DNA of 64,000 bases from DAINRZ01 sp964634885 (GTDB lineage Bacteria; Bacteroidota; Ignavibacteria; Kapaibacteriales; UBA2268). Below the pieces are notes generated by a model. It saw only the letters and a program-made list of their open reading frames with translations. It searched no databases and had not been told where the DNA came from. The DNA lies in the NCBI GenBank assembly GCA_964634885.1, contig CAZWLN010000007.1:62001-126000 (forward strand). The letters are read 5' to 3'. Made by a program: the position numbers and the translations under genes. Below, piece after piece: positions 1 through 7,961 of this stretch; within the stretch, counting starts at the first letter, position 1; every line of letters begins with the position of its first letter.

Positions 1-39
1 TTGGATATTGCAAAATTAAAAGAAGCCTGGAACAGTTAA
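1..39 (+). CDS. C-terminal end of a truncated upstream gene (unknown)
   Basis: The first 13 codons of the window are open in frame 1 and read LDIAKLKEAWNS before a TAA stop. The composition is protein-like and the fragment ends 33 bases before the next start codon on the same strand. It may be the tail of a gene that begins outside the window. Nothing about its function can be said. Confidence 0.35.
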   Translation: MDIAKLKEAWNS

Positions 40-71
40 AAGAATCAATTCAGCTAAACAAAAGGAATGTC

Positions 72-476
72 ATGAAACTTAAACCTGTCTCAAAATTCAA
101 TAATCACGAGGAATATATTGCCCTTCAGTGCGAACCGGCACAAAGCATGCTGAAGCAGGTACGGGAGGCTGTTAAGGCAATCATTCCCGATGCGGAAGAA
201 GTCATCAGCTATCAGATGCCTGCTTTTCGTCTTCGCACCATCATTGTCTGGTACGCCGCCTTTACGAACCACATCGGCTTCTACCCTACTGCTTCGGGCA
301 TTGAGGCTTTCAAAGATGAACTGGCTCCGTACAAAAGCTCTAAAGGCGCAGTACAGTTCCCCTTTGGCAAGCCCCTCCCACTCGAGCTCATCAGCCGAAT
401 CGTCCGCTTCCGGGTGGAGGAAGAACAGGGGAAAGGAAAAACCAAAAAACTAATTAATCAACCATCCAAACAATAA
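72..476 (+). CDS. DUF1801 (YdhG-like) protein with altered C-terminus
   Basis: This small soluble protein of 134 residues resembles the DUF1801/YdhG family. The fold is related to frataxin and the Bacillus YdhG protein has been linked to iron handling; the role here is unknown. Typical features are the EEVISYQMPAF segment near residue 45 and the HIGFYPT segment near residue 67. The last about 16 residues, after RFRVEEE, look foreign: they are lysine-rich and end in INQPSKQ. A natural-looking ending (RFRVEEELGKGKK then stop) is found in pieces 1.8 kb downstream at 2205-2254. The simplest reading is that a three-gene cassette has been inserted at the 3' end of this gene and the gene now uses a stop codon from the insert. 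Alternatively there were two tandem DUF1801 copies and one was almost deleted. Confidence 0.8.
   Translation: MKLKPVSKFNNHEEYIALQCEPAQSMLKQVREAVKAIIPDAEEVISYQMPAFRLRTIIVWYAAFTNHIGFYPTASGIEAFKDELAPYKSSKGAVQFPFGKPLPLELISRIVRFRVEEEQGKGKTKKLINQPSKQ
402..440 (+). repeat. Left copy of a direct repeat flanking the inserted cassette
   Basis: About 36 bases here match 2210-2246 with only three or four mismatches, including a perfect 19-base core TTCCGGGTGGAGGAAGAAC. Both copies encode the same RFRVEEE segment of DUF1801 in the same orientation. The arrangement resembles an integration that duplicates the 3' end of its target gene, although no integrase is present between the copies. Confidence 0.75.
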
Positions 477-542
477 ACTGATTATTTCGTTAAATATATT
501 ATATTTGTTTGTTTTATTATGATAAATGTAATTGAAAGAAAT

Positions 543-1265
543 ATGAAATTACCAAAGAAAATCAGCAAATGTCCCATAATTGATGCGGTAATTGAAATAC
601 GATTCGAATCAAGTATAAATTCGAATGCCATATTCGGAATAATATATAGTTGTTTACAGGCAGAGTATCCAAAAGTCGAGACACTGCCAATTCTCCAGGT
701 TCCGGAACCTTTACGTGAGAATGACCCGGTCTTCAAATATAAACCTCATTATAAGATTTCAGATGATCAATATACAATACAAATCGGATCCGATGTAATT
801 GCTTTTGGATCAGTGATTCCATATCCGGGTTGGACTGAATTTAGTAGAAAGTTCCAAAGTAATTTTGATAACATATTAAAAACAGGTATTATTCATAAGG
901 TAATCAGATTAGGTGTAAGATATATTAATTATTTTGACAATAACATTTTCGATAATGTTATATTGGAATTTAAATCTACCGACAATATTCTGAATCTGCC
1001 AACCGGCAATACAGTCATTCGGACAGATGTACCCTGCAATTCCTATACATCTACATTGCAAATTACTAACAATGCTAAAATTGATCCCGAAAATGAAATT
1101 GTTGGTTCATTAATCGATATTGATACTTTCAAAATATATCAGGACATGTCCTTTTTGAATTCCTACAAATCTGAGATTCAGAATGCACATAATATTGAAA
1201 AAGAACTGTTTTTTAGTATTCTTAAGCAGGATTATATAAATTCATTAGAGCCCGTATATGAGTAA
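543..1265 (+). CDS. TIGR04255 family protein
   Basis: The N-terminus KLPKKISKCPIIDAVIEIRF is characteristic of TIGR04255, a sporadically distributed family of about 250 residues and unknown function that often occurs in accessory DNA. The length (240 residues from this start) fits. The ATG at 543 was chosen over 519 because the family homology begins just after it; 519 is possible. The gene is AT-rich compared with its neighbours. Its end overlaps the start of the next gene by eight bases, so the two are probably translated together. It is the first gene of a compact three-gene cassette. Family assignment is from pattern recognition; a profile search would confirm it. Confidence 0.75.
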   Translation: MKLPKKISKCPIIDAVIEIRFESSINSNAIFGIIYSCLQAEYPKVETLPILQVPEPLRENDPVFKYKPHYKISDDQYTIQIGSDVIAFGSVIPYPGWTEFSRKFQSNFDNILKTGIIHKVIRLGVRYINYFDNNIFDNVILEFKSTDNILNLPTGNTVIRTDVPCNSYTSTLQITNNAKIDPENEIVGSLIDIDTFKIYQDMSFLNSYKSEIQNAHNIEKELFFSILKQDYINSLEPVYE

Positions 1266-1572
1266 TACTAACCTAACAAAGAATTTTTTACCTTTTATAT
1301 TGATTGGGTCTTCATTAATGAACTTCCAATATGATAACGGCAGTACTATTACAGGCTCCAGCCATTCACTTACTCCATCAATTATTGCTAATTATAAGAA
1401 TTTAACTACCAGCAAATATGAAATAAATACCAATGTGATTGCCAAACAGTTAAGTAATATGGATCAAGCCAGAGTATTTTCCGATTTTATTGCGCAAATC
1501 ATTACACAATCAATTGATATTGATGAATCGGTTCAGAAAGTAATAAATGACAATTTCTGGGATTTGCTATGA
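1258..1572 (+). CDS. Small unknown protein, middle gene of TIGR04255 cassette
   Basis: This 104-residue protein was not recognised. It begins with a mildly hydrophobic stretch (NFLPFILIGSSLMNF), followed by a Ser/Thr/Asn-rich segment, and has no clear membrane helix or catalytic motif. The gene overlaps both neighbours (eight bases upstream, an ATGA overlap downstream), the strongest sign that all three act together as one unit. Its low GC content matches its partners and differs from the flanking chromosome. A small partner or adaptor of the TIGR04255 protein is plausible, but that is inference from position only. Confidence 0.65.
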   Translation: MSNTNLTKNFLPFILIGSSLMNFQYDNGSTITGSSHSLTPSIIANYKNLTTSKYEINTNVIAKQLSNMDQARVFSDFIAQIITQSIDIDESVQKVINDNFWDLL

Positions 1573-2195
1573 ATCTTGATGACATTAAGGACTTTTTACC
1601 AAAATATCTCACTCCCGCTTCAACAGAAGAACTATATAAAGGACTTAATCAATTCCCGGATAATATTTCGAAAATGAATTTCTATACCTCATATTTAAAG
1701 AATGATCCTATAATCTACCAGGGCGATTGTATAAAAGATATGATTGTTGTTAATTTGCCTGCCACCCAAAAAAAAGAGGTGCCTGCAATCATTATTTCTA
1801 ACACTTGCGATGCCGATCTTAACAATTCAAGGAATTATCAATCTCATTTGGTTTATTCGCCAATTATTAATCTGAATTCTTTTAAACAAACGTTATTAGT
1901 TTCTGGTCTATTGCCTGAAAAGGTTGATGAATTAATTTACAACATTAAAAAACAAAGAATTACATCAATATTTTACCTGCCTAAATATGATCCCTCATTT
2001 GATGAATCGATAATATTTTTCGATCGAATTTATAATATTGGGAATACATATATAAATAGAAACGACTTGAATAAGATACGGATTTTCTCATTAAGTAATT
2101 ATGGCCATTATTTATTTCTAATTAAGTTTTCTATGCATTATACGCGTTTCAATGAAAAAGTCGATAGGAAGTCGTTCAATCAACAGCAATACTGA
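1569..2195 (+). CDS. Unknown protein with SNTCD motif, third gene of TIGR04255 cassette
   Basis: The 208-residue product was not assigned to a named family. Its most distinctive part is AIIISNTCDADLNNSRN near residue 75: a hydrophobic strand followed by SNTCD, similar to the SxTCD motif of some uncharacterised proteins of accessory regions. The remainder looks like a mixed alpha/beta soluble domain. The start codon overlaps the previous stop (ATGA), indicating translational coupling. The gene is AT-rich. After its stop, ten bases separate it from a relic of the DUF1801 gene, so this is the right edge of the inserted cassette. Confidence 0.65.
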   Translation: MNLDDIKDFLPKYLTPASTEELYKGLNQFPDNISKMNFYTSYLKNDPIIYQGDCIKDMIVVNLPATQKKEVPAIIISNTCDADLNNSRNYQSHLVYSPIINLNSFKQTLLVSGLLPEKVDELIYNIKKQRITSIFYLPKYDPSFDESIIFFDRIYNIGNTYINRNDLNKIRIFSLSNYGHYLFLIKFSMHYTRFNEKVDRKSFNQQQY

Positions 2196-2204
2196 TAATT
2201 ACAT

Positions 2205-2254
2205 TTACAGTCCGGTTCCGGGTGGAGGAAGAACTGGGAAAAGGAAAGAAGTGA
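2205..2254 (+). pseudogene. 3' remnant of a DUF1801 gene
   Basis: In one frame this stretch reads TVRFRVEEELGKGKK followed by TGA, closely matching the end of the DUF1801 protein encoded at 72-476 (IVRFRVEEEQGKGK). It has no start codon or upstream reading frame. It is either the original 3' end of that gene, cut off by the cassette, or the last piece of a second, deleted DUF1801 copy. Confidence 0.7.
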
Positions 2255-2346
2255 CAGAAGGCTATCCAATTAGTAATATCAAAGTTCACCATTAGACAAT
2301 ATAACCGTATATCTTCCCGTTAAATAGTATTTTTTGTTGGAATTTT

Positions 2347-3165
2347 ATGAAATCGATAATTGTTTTCCTTGTACCAATCATCTGCTTGCTTGGATTCACG
2401 AGCCAAACCGATAGTTTATCCTACGGAATGACCGATGCAGTTCGGTACAGCAGTCAGGAAGACAGTGCAGAGGCCGGAACCCGACAGAATGGAACCGGCA
2501 CAGCAAACCTGAAGCCTGTTTGCGGCTATCGTTTTGCCATCGACGGAGACTTCGACGGCGACGGGAACAAGGAAACACTGGTCGAGCACTATTACAGTAT
2601 GCTTGAGAAGAGTGAAACCAACAAATACTACGAAGGCCTCGAAGACTACGATCGACTGGTTGATCTTACCGTTCGGAAGAAACCATATTCATTTGTTGTT
2701 TCCGATAATCAACTCATAGATACTTTAAGAATTTCAACAAACGAACAGTTGTTAGGCCTTTCTTTCCTGAAAAACGAAGGCGACCTGAACGGCGACGGCA
2801 ACGACGAAGTATCTTATGTTGTTGACTGGGCAGACTGGTCCAATATCAACACATGGCATATCATGACATACAGGCATAATAAATGGCAGGAAATGTATTC
2901 TTTCACCATCTGGGACTGGCAACTGCCCGATTTACCTCAAAACAACAAAGACTATTCCTGTATGGGATTATTCGACGGTGTGGCAGTTGTTACCGACGAC
3001 AGTACGAACAGACTCATCGAAAAAGAATTTAATGAATTCCAGGGATTAGTAAAAAAGATTAAAAAGAATAGAATCCGGGTAATTCGTAATAAAAATGCTG
3101 AAGTTGACACTGCTATAATTGACCTGAAACATATAAAAAGGGAAAAAGACTTTTCCAATTATTGA
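2347..3165 (+). CDS. Secreted protein with two calcium-loop (DxDxDG-type) motifs
   Basis: The N-terminus (MKSIIVFLVPIICLLGF) is a signal peptide, so the 272-residue product is exported. Two acidic loops, DGDFDGDGNKE near residue 67 and EGDLNGDGNDE near residue 145, have the spacing of calcium-binding loops of the dockerin/FG-GAP/VCBS type. Each is followed by a hydrophobic strand, as in repeat-type beta-propeller blades. No T9SS sorting domain is visible; the lysine-rich C-terminus ends in KDFSNY. The precise role is unknown. It stands alone, with a 150-base upstream region after the DUF1801 relic, and points in the same direction as the next lipoprotein gene. Confidence 0.65.
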   Translation: MKSIIVFLVPIICLLGFTSQTDSLSYGMTDAVRYSSQEDSAEAGTRQNGTGTANLKPVCGYRFAIDGDFDGDGNKETLVEHYYSMLEKSETNKYYEGLEDYDRLVDLTVRKKPYSFVVSDNQLIDTLRISTNEQLLGLSFLKNEGDLNGDGNDEVSYVVDWADWSNINTWHIMTYRHNKWQEMYSFTIWDWQLPDLPQNNKDYSCMGLFDGVAVVTDDSTNRLIEKEFNEFQGLVKKIKKNRIRVIRNKNAEVDTAIIDLKHIKREKDFSNY

Positions 3166-3299
3166 ATAGACAGATCAGAAGGTAATTATAATAATCAAAA
3201 TTGAAATATGCCTCTGCCCTGCCTCATGGAAACGATAATCTTTTCATGATTCATTCGTTATTCCACTAAATTTTGCTGTAGATTGGATTAGTAGTAATT

Positions 3300-4898
3300 A
3301 TGAAAAGAAAAAGACTGGAAATAGTATTAACCCTTGCCCTGCTGGTACTCGGCTGTTCGGCGGCAACAAGCAGCGAATTGTCGGAACGGTTAATAATTAA
3401 AGATAACTCACAGGATTCTGCCCTCATCAGGACGGAGAACGCCAGTTTCGATAAAGACGGCAACTACTGTTTCCTCGGGAAACAGAAAGGACTGTTTTCT
3501 TTTCTGACAAACAACGGCGTAGTCGGAAGTTTCAGCTATGTTAATTACAACGGCGAAGTTTACAACACATCACCTTACGACGCCGGCTCCGACTCATTGT
3601 GGTATTACAAGAATTTCCACGGTGTCAGGCTCTACGGCAACGCCAGGGGTACGATACTGAGCCGGAAGACCTTCGGTACGAAAGAGTGCGTAGCGCTGAT
3701 TACACAATACAAAGACTCGGCATACTACTACCTTAACGGAACCCTCGTCTCTGCAACGTCGATGAAAGACTATTACAGGTATTTTCTTAACAACGAAAAA
3801 TGGTTCGCTTTCAGTGAGAACGGCAATTCCATCTACTACTGCAAGCCCGACAGTATGTATATCCTGTATGTGAACGGCAAAGCCAAAGACAGTTCCGGGC
3901 TGGAATTCACCGGATTGGCGGTAAACAACAGCGGCAACTACATTTACGCCGAGGGGCTGAAGTCCAAAGACAAAAACGGCGCTAACAGCTACAGCTTTTT
4001 CATCCATTCGCAGGATACCGTTCTCGGCCCTGTCAGGTCAATCCGCGGGTACGGCCTGCAAGAAGACGGGAGCTGGTTTTTCGTAGGGGACAGCAGGGGG
4101 CCATCCTATATTGCAGTCAATGGCCGTTTCTTCGGGGAAATTAAGTCAATTACCAACATCATATTACTAGACCGTAAGAATTTTTATTTCGAATTCTCTG
4201 AAAATGACAGCACAAAGATCAATGTTAACGGAAAGACATACAGCCACAGCTACCAGGGGACTTTTAACCCGGCACTGGACAAAAACGGCAATTTCGCCTT
4301 GTTCGGATTAAAAAACAATAACTTATATAAATTCATTAACGGCAAAGAACAGGCAACACCGGTGGCGAAACCCGGCATTCTCGCCGATCCGCTCTATATC
4401 GGCCCTAAGGGCAATTCCATTTATGTTGTGAATGCCAATGATTCCATCTATCTCTACAGTGACGGCAAACTTTTGTTCAAACCCATTGCCAAAAAATCAG
4501 GCATAATTTATTATCCCCGCAGCGAATTACTTTCCGCCAGCCGGCCCCGAACCCAATACCGGGACGGCAGTTCCCTCTTCTATCTCGAATTCGATTCAGC
4601 AGCATACTATGTCTTTAACGGAGTCCTGTCAAAGAAGATGATGCCTGCCAGATTCATGATCAATACGGAGAAACCCGCTGTCGGCGATGTGATTCAACTG
4701 GAATGTGTTAATAACGGCTTCTATATGATACAGAAGACAGCTCCTTCGCGATACATGATAAACATCAATAACGAGATATACCAGGAACTTGACAATATCG
4801 GGAAACTGTTACCGGAATACTGTTTCTTCGACGGAAAAGAACTGGTGGTTTACGGCACAAAGGGCCTGTCATTCTACCGGTTCTCTATCGGGAAATAG
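3300..4898 (+). CDS. Putative lipoprotein with repeated beta-strand units
   Basis: The N-terminus has a signal peptide ending in a lipobox (LLVLGC at about residues 15-20), so the mature protein should be a lipid-anchored envelope protein. The 532-residue chain contains many recurring units in which a short strand ends in N-G-K or N-G followed by an aromatic-rich strand (for example YYLNGTLV, LYVNGKAK, FFGEIKS, INVNGKTY, FINGKEQ), suggesting a beta-propeller or similar repeat fold. No catalytic motif was seen. The stop codon TAG immediately precedes a repeat element whose end begins about two bases later. The function is unknown. Confidence 0.65.
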   Translation: MKRKRLEIVLTLALLVLGCSAATSSELSERLIIKDNSQDSALIRTENASFDKDGNYCFLGKQKGLFSFLTNNGVVGSFSYVNYNGEVYNTSPYDAGSDSLWYYKNFHGVRLYGNARGTILSRKTFGTKECVALITQYKDSAYYYLNGTLVSATSMKDYYRYFLNNEKWFAFSENGNSIYYCKPDSMYILYVNGKAKDSSGLEFTGLAVNNSGNYIYAEGLKSKDKNGANSYSFFIHSQDTVLGPVRSIRGYGLQEDGSWFFVGDSRGPSYIAVNGRFFGEIKSITNIILLDRKNFYFEFSENDSTKINVNGKTYSHSYQGTFNPALDKNGNFALFGLKNNNLYKFINGKEQATPVAKPGILADPLYIGPKGNSIYVVNANDSIYLYSDGKLLFKPIAKKSGIIYYPRSELLSASRPRTQYRDGSSLFYLEFDSAAYYVFNGVLSKKMMPARFMINTEKPAVGDVIQLECVNNGFYMIQKTAPSRYMININNEIYQELDNIGKLLPEYCFFDGKELVVYGTKGLSFYRFSIGK

Positions 4899-5370
4899 CG
4901 GTTCTTCGCTATTTGTAGTGTAAGTAGCTGTTGAAAGGTAAATTCTAATCTATTGAAGCCACCCCATCCCGGCCTTCCCAACCCCATCCCGGCCTTCCCC
5001 AAGGGAATTATTCCCCGAGGGGAAGGAGAAAGAAGAAGGTGTGTAACTCTTTAAGTCTTACCCTTGGGGAGGATTTAGCTGGGGTTGAAGAACAACGAGC
5101 GCCAATATTTCTAATACAAAACAGTGGAAAGCCGCACCAGTAAGCGGTTCTTTAAGTCCTCCCCTTGGGGAGGATTTAGCTGGGGTTGAAGAACAACGAG
5201 CGCCAATATTTCTAATNNNNNNNNNNNNNNNNNNNNNNNNNNNNNNNNNNNNNNNNNNNNNNNNNNNNNNNNNNNNNNNNNNNNNNNNNNNNNNNNNNNN
5301 NNNNNNNNNNNNNNNNACAAAACAGTGGAAAGCCGCACCAGTTGAGACGCAAGGCCTTGCGTCTCTACAA
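4899..5370 (-). repeat. Family-1 interspersed repeat with internal 101-bp tandem duplication
   Basis: Beginning just after the preceding stop codon is the end motif GGTTCTTCGCTATTTGTAGT shared with copies near 9934, 10166, 33020 and 36630. The interior contains C-rich and G-rich runs (CCCCATCCCGGCCTTCCC, CCTTGGGGAGGATTTAG) and a perfect 22-bp palindrome at 5344-5365. The same modules occur in opposite orientation in the copy at 33019-33318. A 101-bp unit is present twice (5061 and 5162 are equivalent positions), and the second unit runs into the N gap. The right end motif is missing or diverged. No protein is encoded. Confidence 0.75.
5217..5316. other. Assembly gap (100 Ns)
   Basis: Exactly 100 undetermined bases. 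The bases before the gap (ending TCTAAT) and after it (ACAAAACAGTGG) are contiguous in the intact repeat unit at about 5110-5125, so the gap falls inside a tandem repeat and its true length may be zero or a multiple of 101. Confidence 0.97.
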
Positions 5371-5487
5371 AATAATGCAATAATACGGCTTCTTTACCGC
5401 AATCATGACTAATATAAAAATTCTATCCATGCTGAAAAGCTAAGAGCCACAATAGCCTTCACCATATCAGACAGCTTCCGCCATCCT

Positions 5488-6540
5488 TTACTTCGACAAT
5501 TTTATCTCTTTGTAGTCTGTGTTCCTGTTCGGATTCTTTCCTCCCCACAGGATGTTGTCCACAAAAGTCAGGTTGTTGATGACATTATCGGGCGATTTGA
5601 TCATCGGGTCTCCGTGTACTGCACCCTTGAATGTGTTCATCTCAGCAATAGATTTACCTGTCACGTCGCTCACTTTCATCATCATATCCATCGACTGCCT
5701 GTAGGGAACGAACTCATCGTCGGTACCGTGCACTAAGAGAATCGGCGGGAAATTCTTTGTCACAAGCTCAATCGGGCTGGCTTCCCTTGCTTTGTATTTC
5801 TCCCTGCGTACATCGAACCCCATTATCAGGTTGGCCGGAACACTCCCCGCGTCGGTCAGCGAACTTATGTCCGAGACACCGTACCACGAAACAACTCCCT
5901 GTACCGAGCTCGAAGCATTCTTGTTCCCCATCGAAGGATCCTCGAATTCAGGCTGGCCGTTGGTCGCGGCAAGCATTTCAGCAATATGGCCGCCGGCAGA
6001 CAGGCCCCAGACAACGATGTTCTTTGTGTCGAGTTCATATTTCTTCCCGTTCGCGCGGAGGAAACGTATGGCTGCCTTTGCATCATACAGGGGCATGGGC
6101 CATTTTACTTCATCAGACAGGCGGTAATTAACCGACACCACGGCATAGCCCTGGGTCGTCGCTTCGAAGATCGGGGAAAGGGATTCGGACTGTTTGTCTC
6201 CGGACATCCACGCACCGCCGTGAAACAGTACAATCACTTTATAGGGCGGTTTGCTGACCCCCGGATAGACAATGTCGAGCATCTGCCTTTTGTTCTCAGT
6301 CCCTGCATAGGGTATGTCTAAGGCTGTCTTCGTGAACTGTGCCATATCGACTGAGCTTTCCCTGCCCTGGTTCTGTTGGTCTGTCGGGCCCTGTGCGGGT
6401 TTTCCCGCCACGGCGGCTCCACTGTCGGCTGTTTTGTTGCCTGTAGCCGGGCCGTTTTCTTCCTGTTTCCGGCCTGAACAGGAGATCATGATCAATGTAA
6501 GGAATATTAATAAAGCGACGATTGAGTTTTTTGTGTTCAT
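5488..6540 (-). CDS. Alpha/beta hydrolase (esterase/lipase, BD-FAE/Aes type), lipoprotein
   Basis: This 350-residue protein has a lipoprotein signal (LTLIMISCSG, Cys near residue 21) and a linker rich in Gly, Gln and Pro before a full alpha/beta-hydrolase domain from about residue 70. Diagnostic motifs are the oxyanion segment VLFHGGAW near 103, the nucleophile elbow WGLSAGG near 180, an acid in HGTDDEFVP near 273 and a final His in GAVHGDP near 308. These place it with carboxylesterases of the COG0657/BD-FAE group, which act on small acyl esters; feruloyl or acetyl-xylan esters are possible substrates. It is transcribed away from the hemerythrin gene and shares a 187-base intergenic region containing a perfect palindrome. 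Confidence 0.88.
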   Translation of the reverse strand: MNTKNSIVALLIFLTLIMISCSGRKQEENGPATGNKTADSGAAVAGKPAQGPTDQQNQGRESSVDMAQFTKTALDIPYAGTENKRQMLDIVYPGVSKPPYKVIVLFHGGAWMSGDKQSESLSPIFEATTQGYAVVSVNYRLSDEVKWPMPLYDAKAAIRFLRANGKKYELDTKNIVVWGLSAGGHIAEMLAATNGQPEFEDPSMGNKNASSSVQGVVSWYGVSDISSLTDAGSVPANLIMGFDVRREKYKAREASPIELVTKNFPPILLVHGTDDEFVPYRQSMDMMMKVSDVTGKSIAEMNTFKGAVHGDPMIKSPDNVINNLTFVDNILWGGKNPNRNTDYKEIKLSK

Positions 6541-6681
6541 TGTTCTATACTTATTTTGTTATACAATTAATTGTCCCGTTCTATCCTATGTTTTATATTC
6601 ATCCATAAAGATATTGTTATCTACAGCCATTAAATTACTGCTTTTATGTATTAAAAAAAATTGAAATTAATAAAATAATAT

Positions 6682-6699
6682 TCAGACTAATTAGTCTGA
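6682..6699. promoter_or_regulatory. Perfect 18-bp palindrome upstream of hemerythrin gene
   Basis: The sequence TCAGACTAATTAGTCTGA is its own reverse complement. It lies 43-60 bases before the hemerythrin-like start codon and about 140 bases from the divergent esterase start, in an AT-rich intergenic region. Its symmetry and lack of a loop suggest a dimeric regulator site rather than a terminator. The regulator is unknown. Confidence 0.5.
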
Positions 6700-6741
6700 T
6701 TATAAAATTATTAATGTAAACTTCTTATGGAAGGAAAAACA

Positions 6742-7284
6742 ATGAGCGATGCAATGCAGGAATTATACAGGGAGCATGAACTGATTGTCCGGGCCCTGGA
6801 GATATTGGAGCGAATGGCCGCTGTTGCCGGACAGGCAGACGGCTCATTCTTAGCAGATGCGGCACAGTTGTCCGGTTTCCTGAAGGCCTTTGCGGACAAA
6901 TGCCATCACGGCAAGGAAGAGGGGCTGTTGTTCCCGGCATTATGCAGGTTTGGGCTTTCGAAAGAACAGGGGCCGGTGGCGGTCATGCTGCATGAGCACG
7001 GCCTGGGCAGGCAGTTGATAGGAAAGATCGACGAAGCCATTGAAGGCGAGCCTTTCAACGCAGCAGCTTTTACCGAGGCCGCAAGGTCATACATCTACCT
7101 TTTACGTAACCATATACATAAAGAAAACAATATACTTTTCCCGATGGCCGAAACCAGGCTGTCAGAACCTGAAAAACTGGAACTGAAGTCAAATTTCAGG
7201 ATCCATGAACAGATGGAGATCGGCAGGGATAATCATGATGAACTAATTGCATTGCTCGATGAGTTAATTAATAAATATCTTTAA
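6742..7284 (+). CDS. Hemerythrin HHE cation-binding domain protein
   Basis: The product (180 residues from this start) is a four-helix protein with metal-ligand motifs typical of HHE/hemerythrin-like proteins: REHELI near residue 11, HHGKEEGLLFP near 55, HEHGLGRQ near 84, and NHIHKENNILFP near 120. Such proteins bind a di-iron centre and are used in oxygen, nitric-oxide or iron stress responses. The internal ATG was chosen over 6727 because a GGAAGG sequence precedes it by seven bases. It is followed, 19 bases after its stop codon, by the DUF6448 gene, suggesting one operon. The upstream palindrome is a candidate control site. Confidence 0.87.
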   Translation: MSDAMQELYREHELIVRALEILERMAAVAGQADGSFLADAAQLSGFLKAFADKCHHGKEEGLLFPALCRFGLSKEQGPVAVMLHEHGLGRQLIGKIDEAIEGEPFNAAAFTEAARSYIYLLRNHIHKENNILFPMAETRLSEPEKLELKSNFRIHEQMEIGRDNHDELIALLDELINKYL

Positions 7285-7303
7285 AAACATTATGGAGACA
7301 ACG

Positions 7304-7888
7304 ATGAAAAAGCTATTTTTCTTTCCCGCAGTCCTGCTATTCGCATTTTTCAGCCTCAACAGCATTTCGTCAGCTCACTGCGACTCGATGGAAGGGCCTG
7401 TAATAAAGGATGCATTAAAAGCCATCGGAAACAACAATGTCAATTACGTCCTGAAATGGGTATTGCCTGAGAGTGAGAAAGAAGTGTCCGATGCTTTCAA
7501 ACTGTCGATGGAAGTAAGAAGGCTCAGCCCGACAGCCAGAGAACTGTCAGAGAAATATTTCTTCGAAGTCCTGGTAAGGATACACCTGGCAAGCGAAGGC
7601 AAGCCGTTCACAGGCGTCAAGCCGGTTGGCGCCCACATCGACGGGAACATCCTTGCAGCAGACAAAGCAATCGAAACCGGCGACCTGTCCCCATTAGAGA
7701 AACTGACGCCAAAAGCGAAAACCGCAGAGCTGAGAAAAAGATTCGATAATGTAATGAAACTAAAGAATTTCGACGTCAACGACCTGAAAGCCGGTAGAGA
7801 ATGGGTCGAGGCCTACGTGAAGTTTTTCCACTTTGCCGAAGGGCACCAGGAAGACAATCATGGCGCCCGCAAATGTAAGGGCCATTGA
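7304..7888 (+). CDS. DUF6448 family exported protein
   Basis: A signal peptide (MKKLFFFPAVLLFAFF) is followed by AHCDSMEGPVIKDALKA, the hallmark start of DUF6448 proteins. The His-Cys-Asp at the mature N-terminus and the His/Cys-rich tail (HQEDNHGARKCKGH) suggest metal or haem binding, but the function is not known. The product is about 194 residues and helical. The start at 7304 follows GGAG at suitable spacing and gives a clean signal peptide. Placement directly after the hemerythrin-like gene suggests a shared role in iron, oxygen or NO handling in the envelope; that is inference. Confidence 0.8.
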   Translation: MKKLFFFPAVLLFAFFSLNSISSAHCDSMEGPVIKDALKAIGNNNVNYVLKWVLPESEKEVSDAFKLSMEVRRLSPTARELSEKYFFEVLVRIHLASEGKPFTGVKPVGAHIDGNILAADKAIETGDLSPLEKLTPKAKTAELRKRFDNVMKLKNFDVNDLKAGREWVEAYVKFFHFAEGHQEDNHGARKCKGH

Positions 7889-7961
7889 AAATGAGGCCGT
7901 GCCACTGAATCTTAGACAATAGAAGTTATTATATATATCAAATGAATTTCTTTTATTTTTC

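Noticed and set aside
3594..4007. 137-residue minus-strand frame inside the lipoprotein gene
   Set aside because: Antisense shadow of the repeated beta-strand coding sequence.
5111..5380. Open frame of 89 residues across the N gap
   Set aside because: It is held open by undetermined bases and lies in a repeat element.
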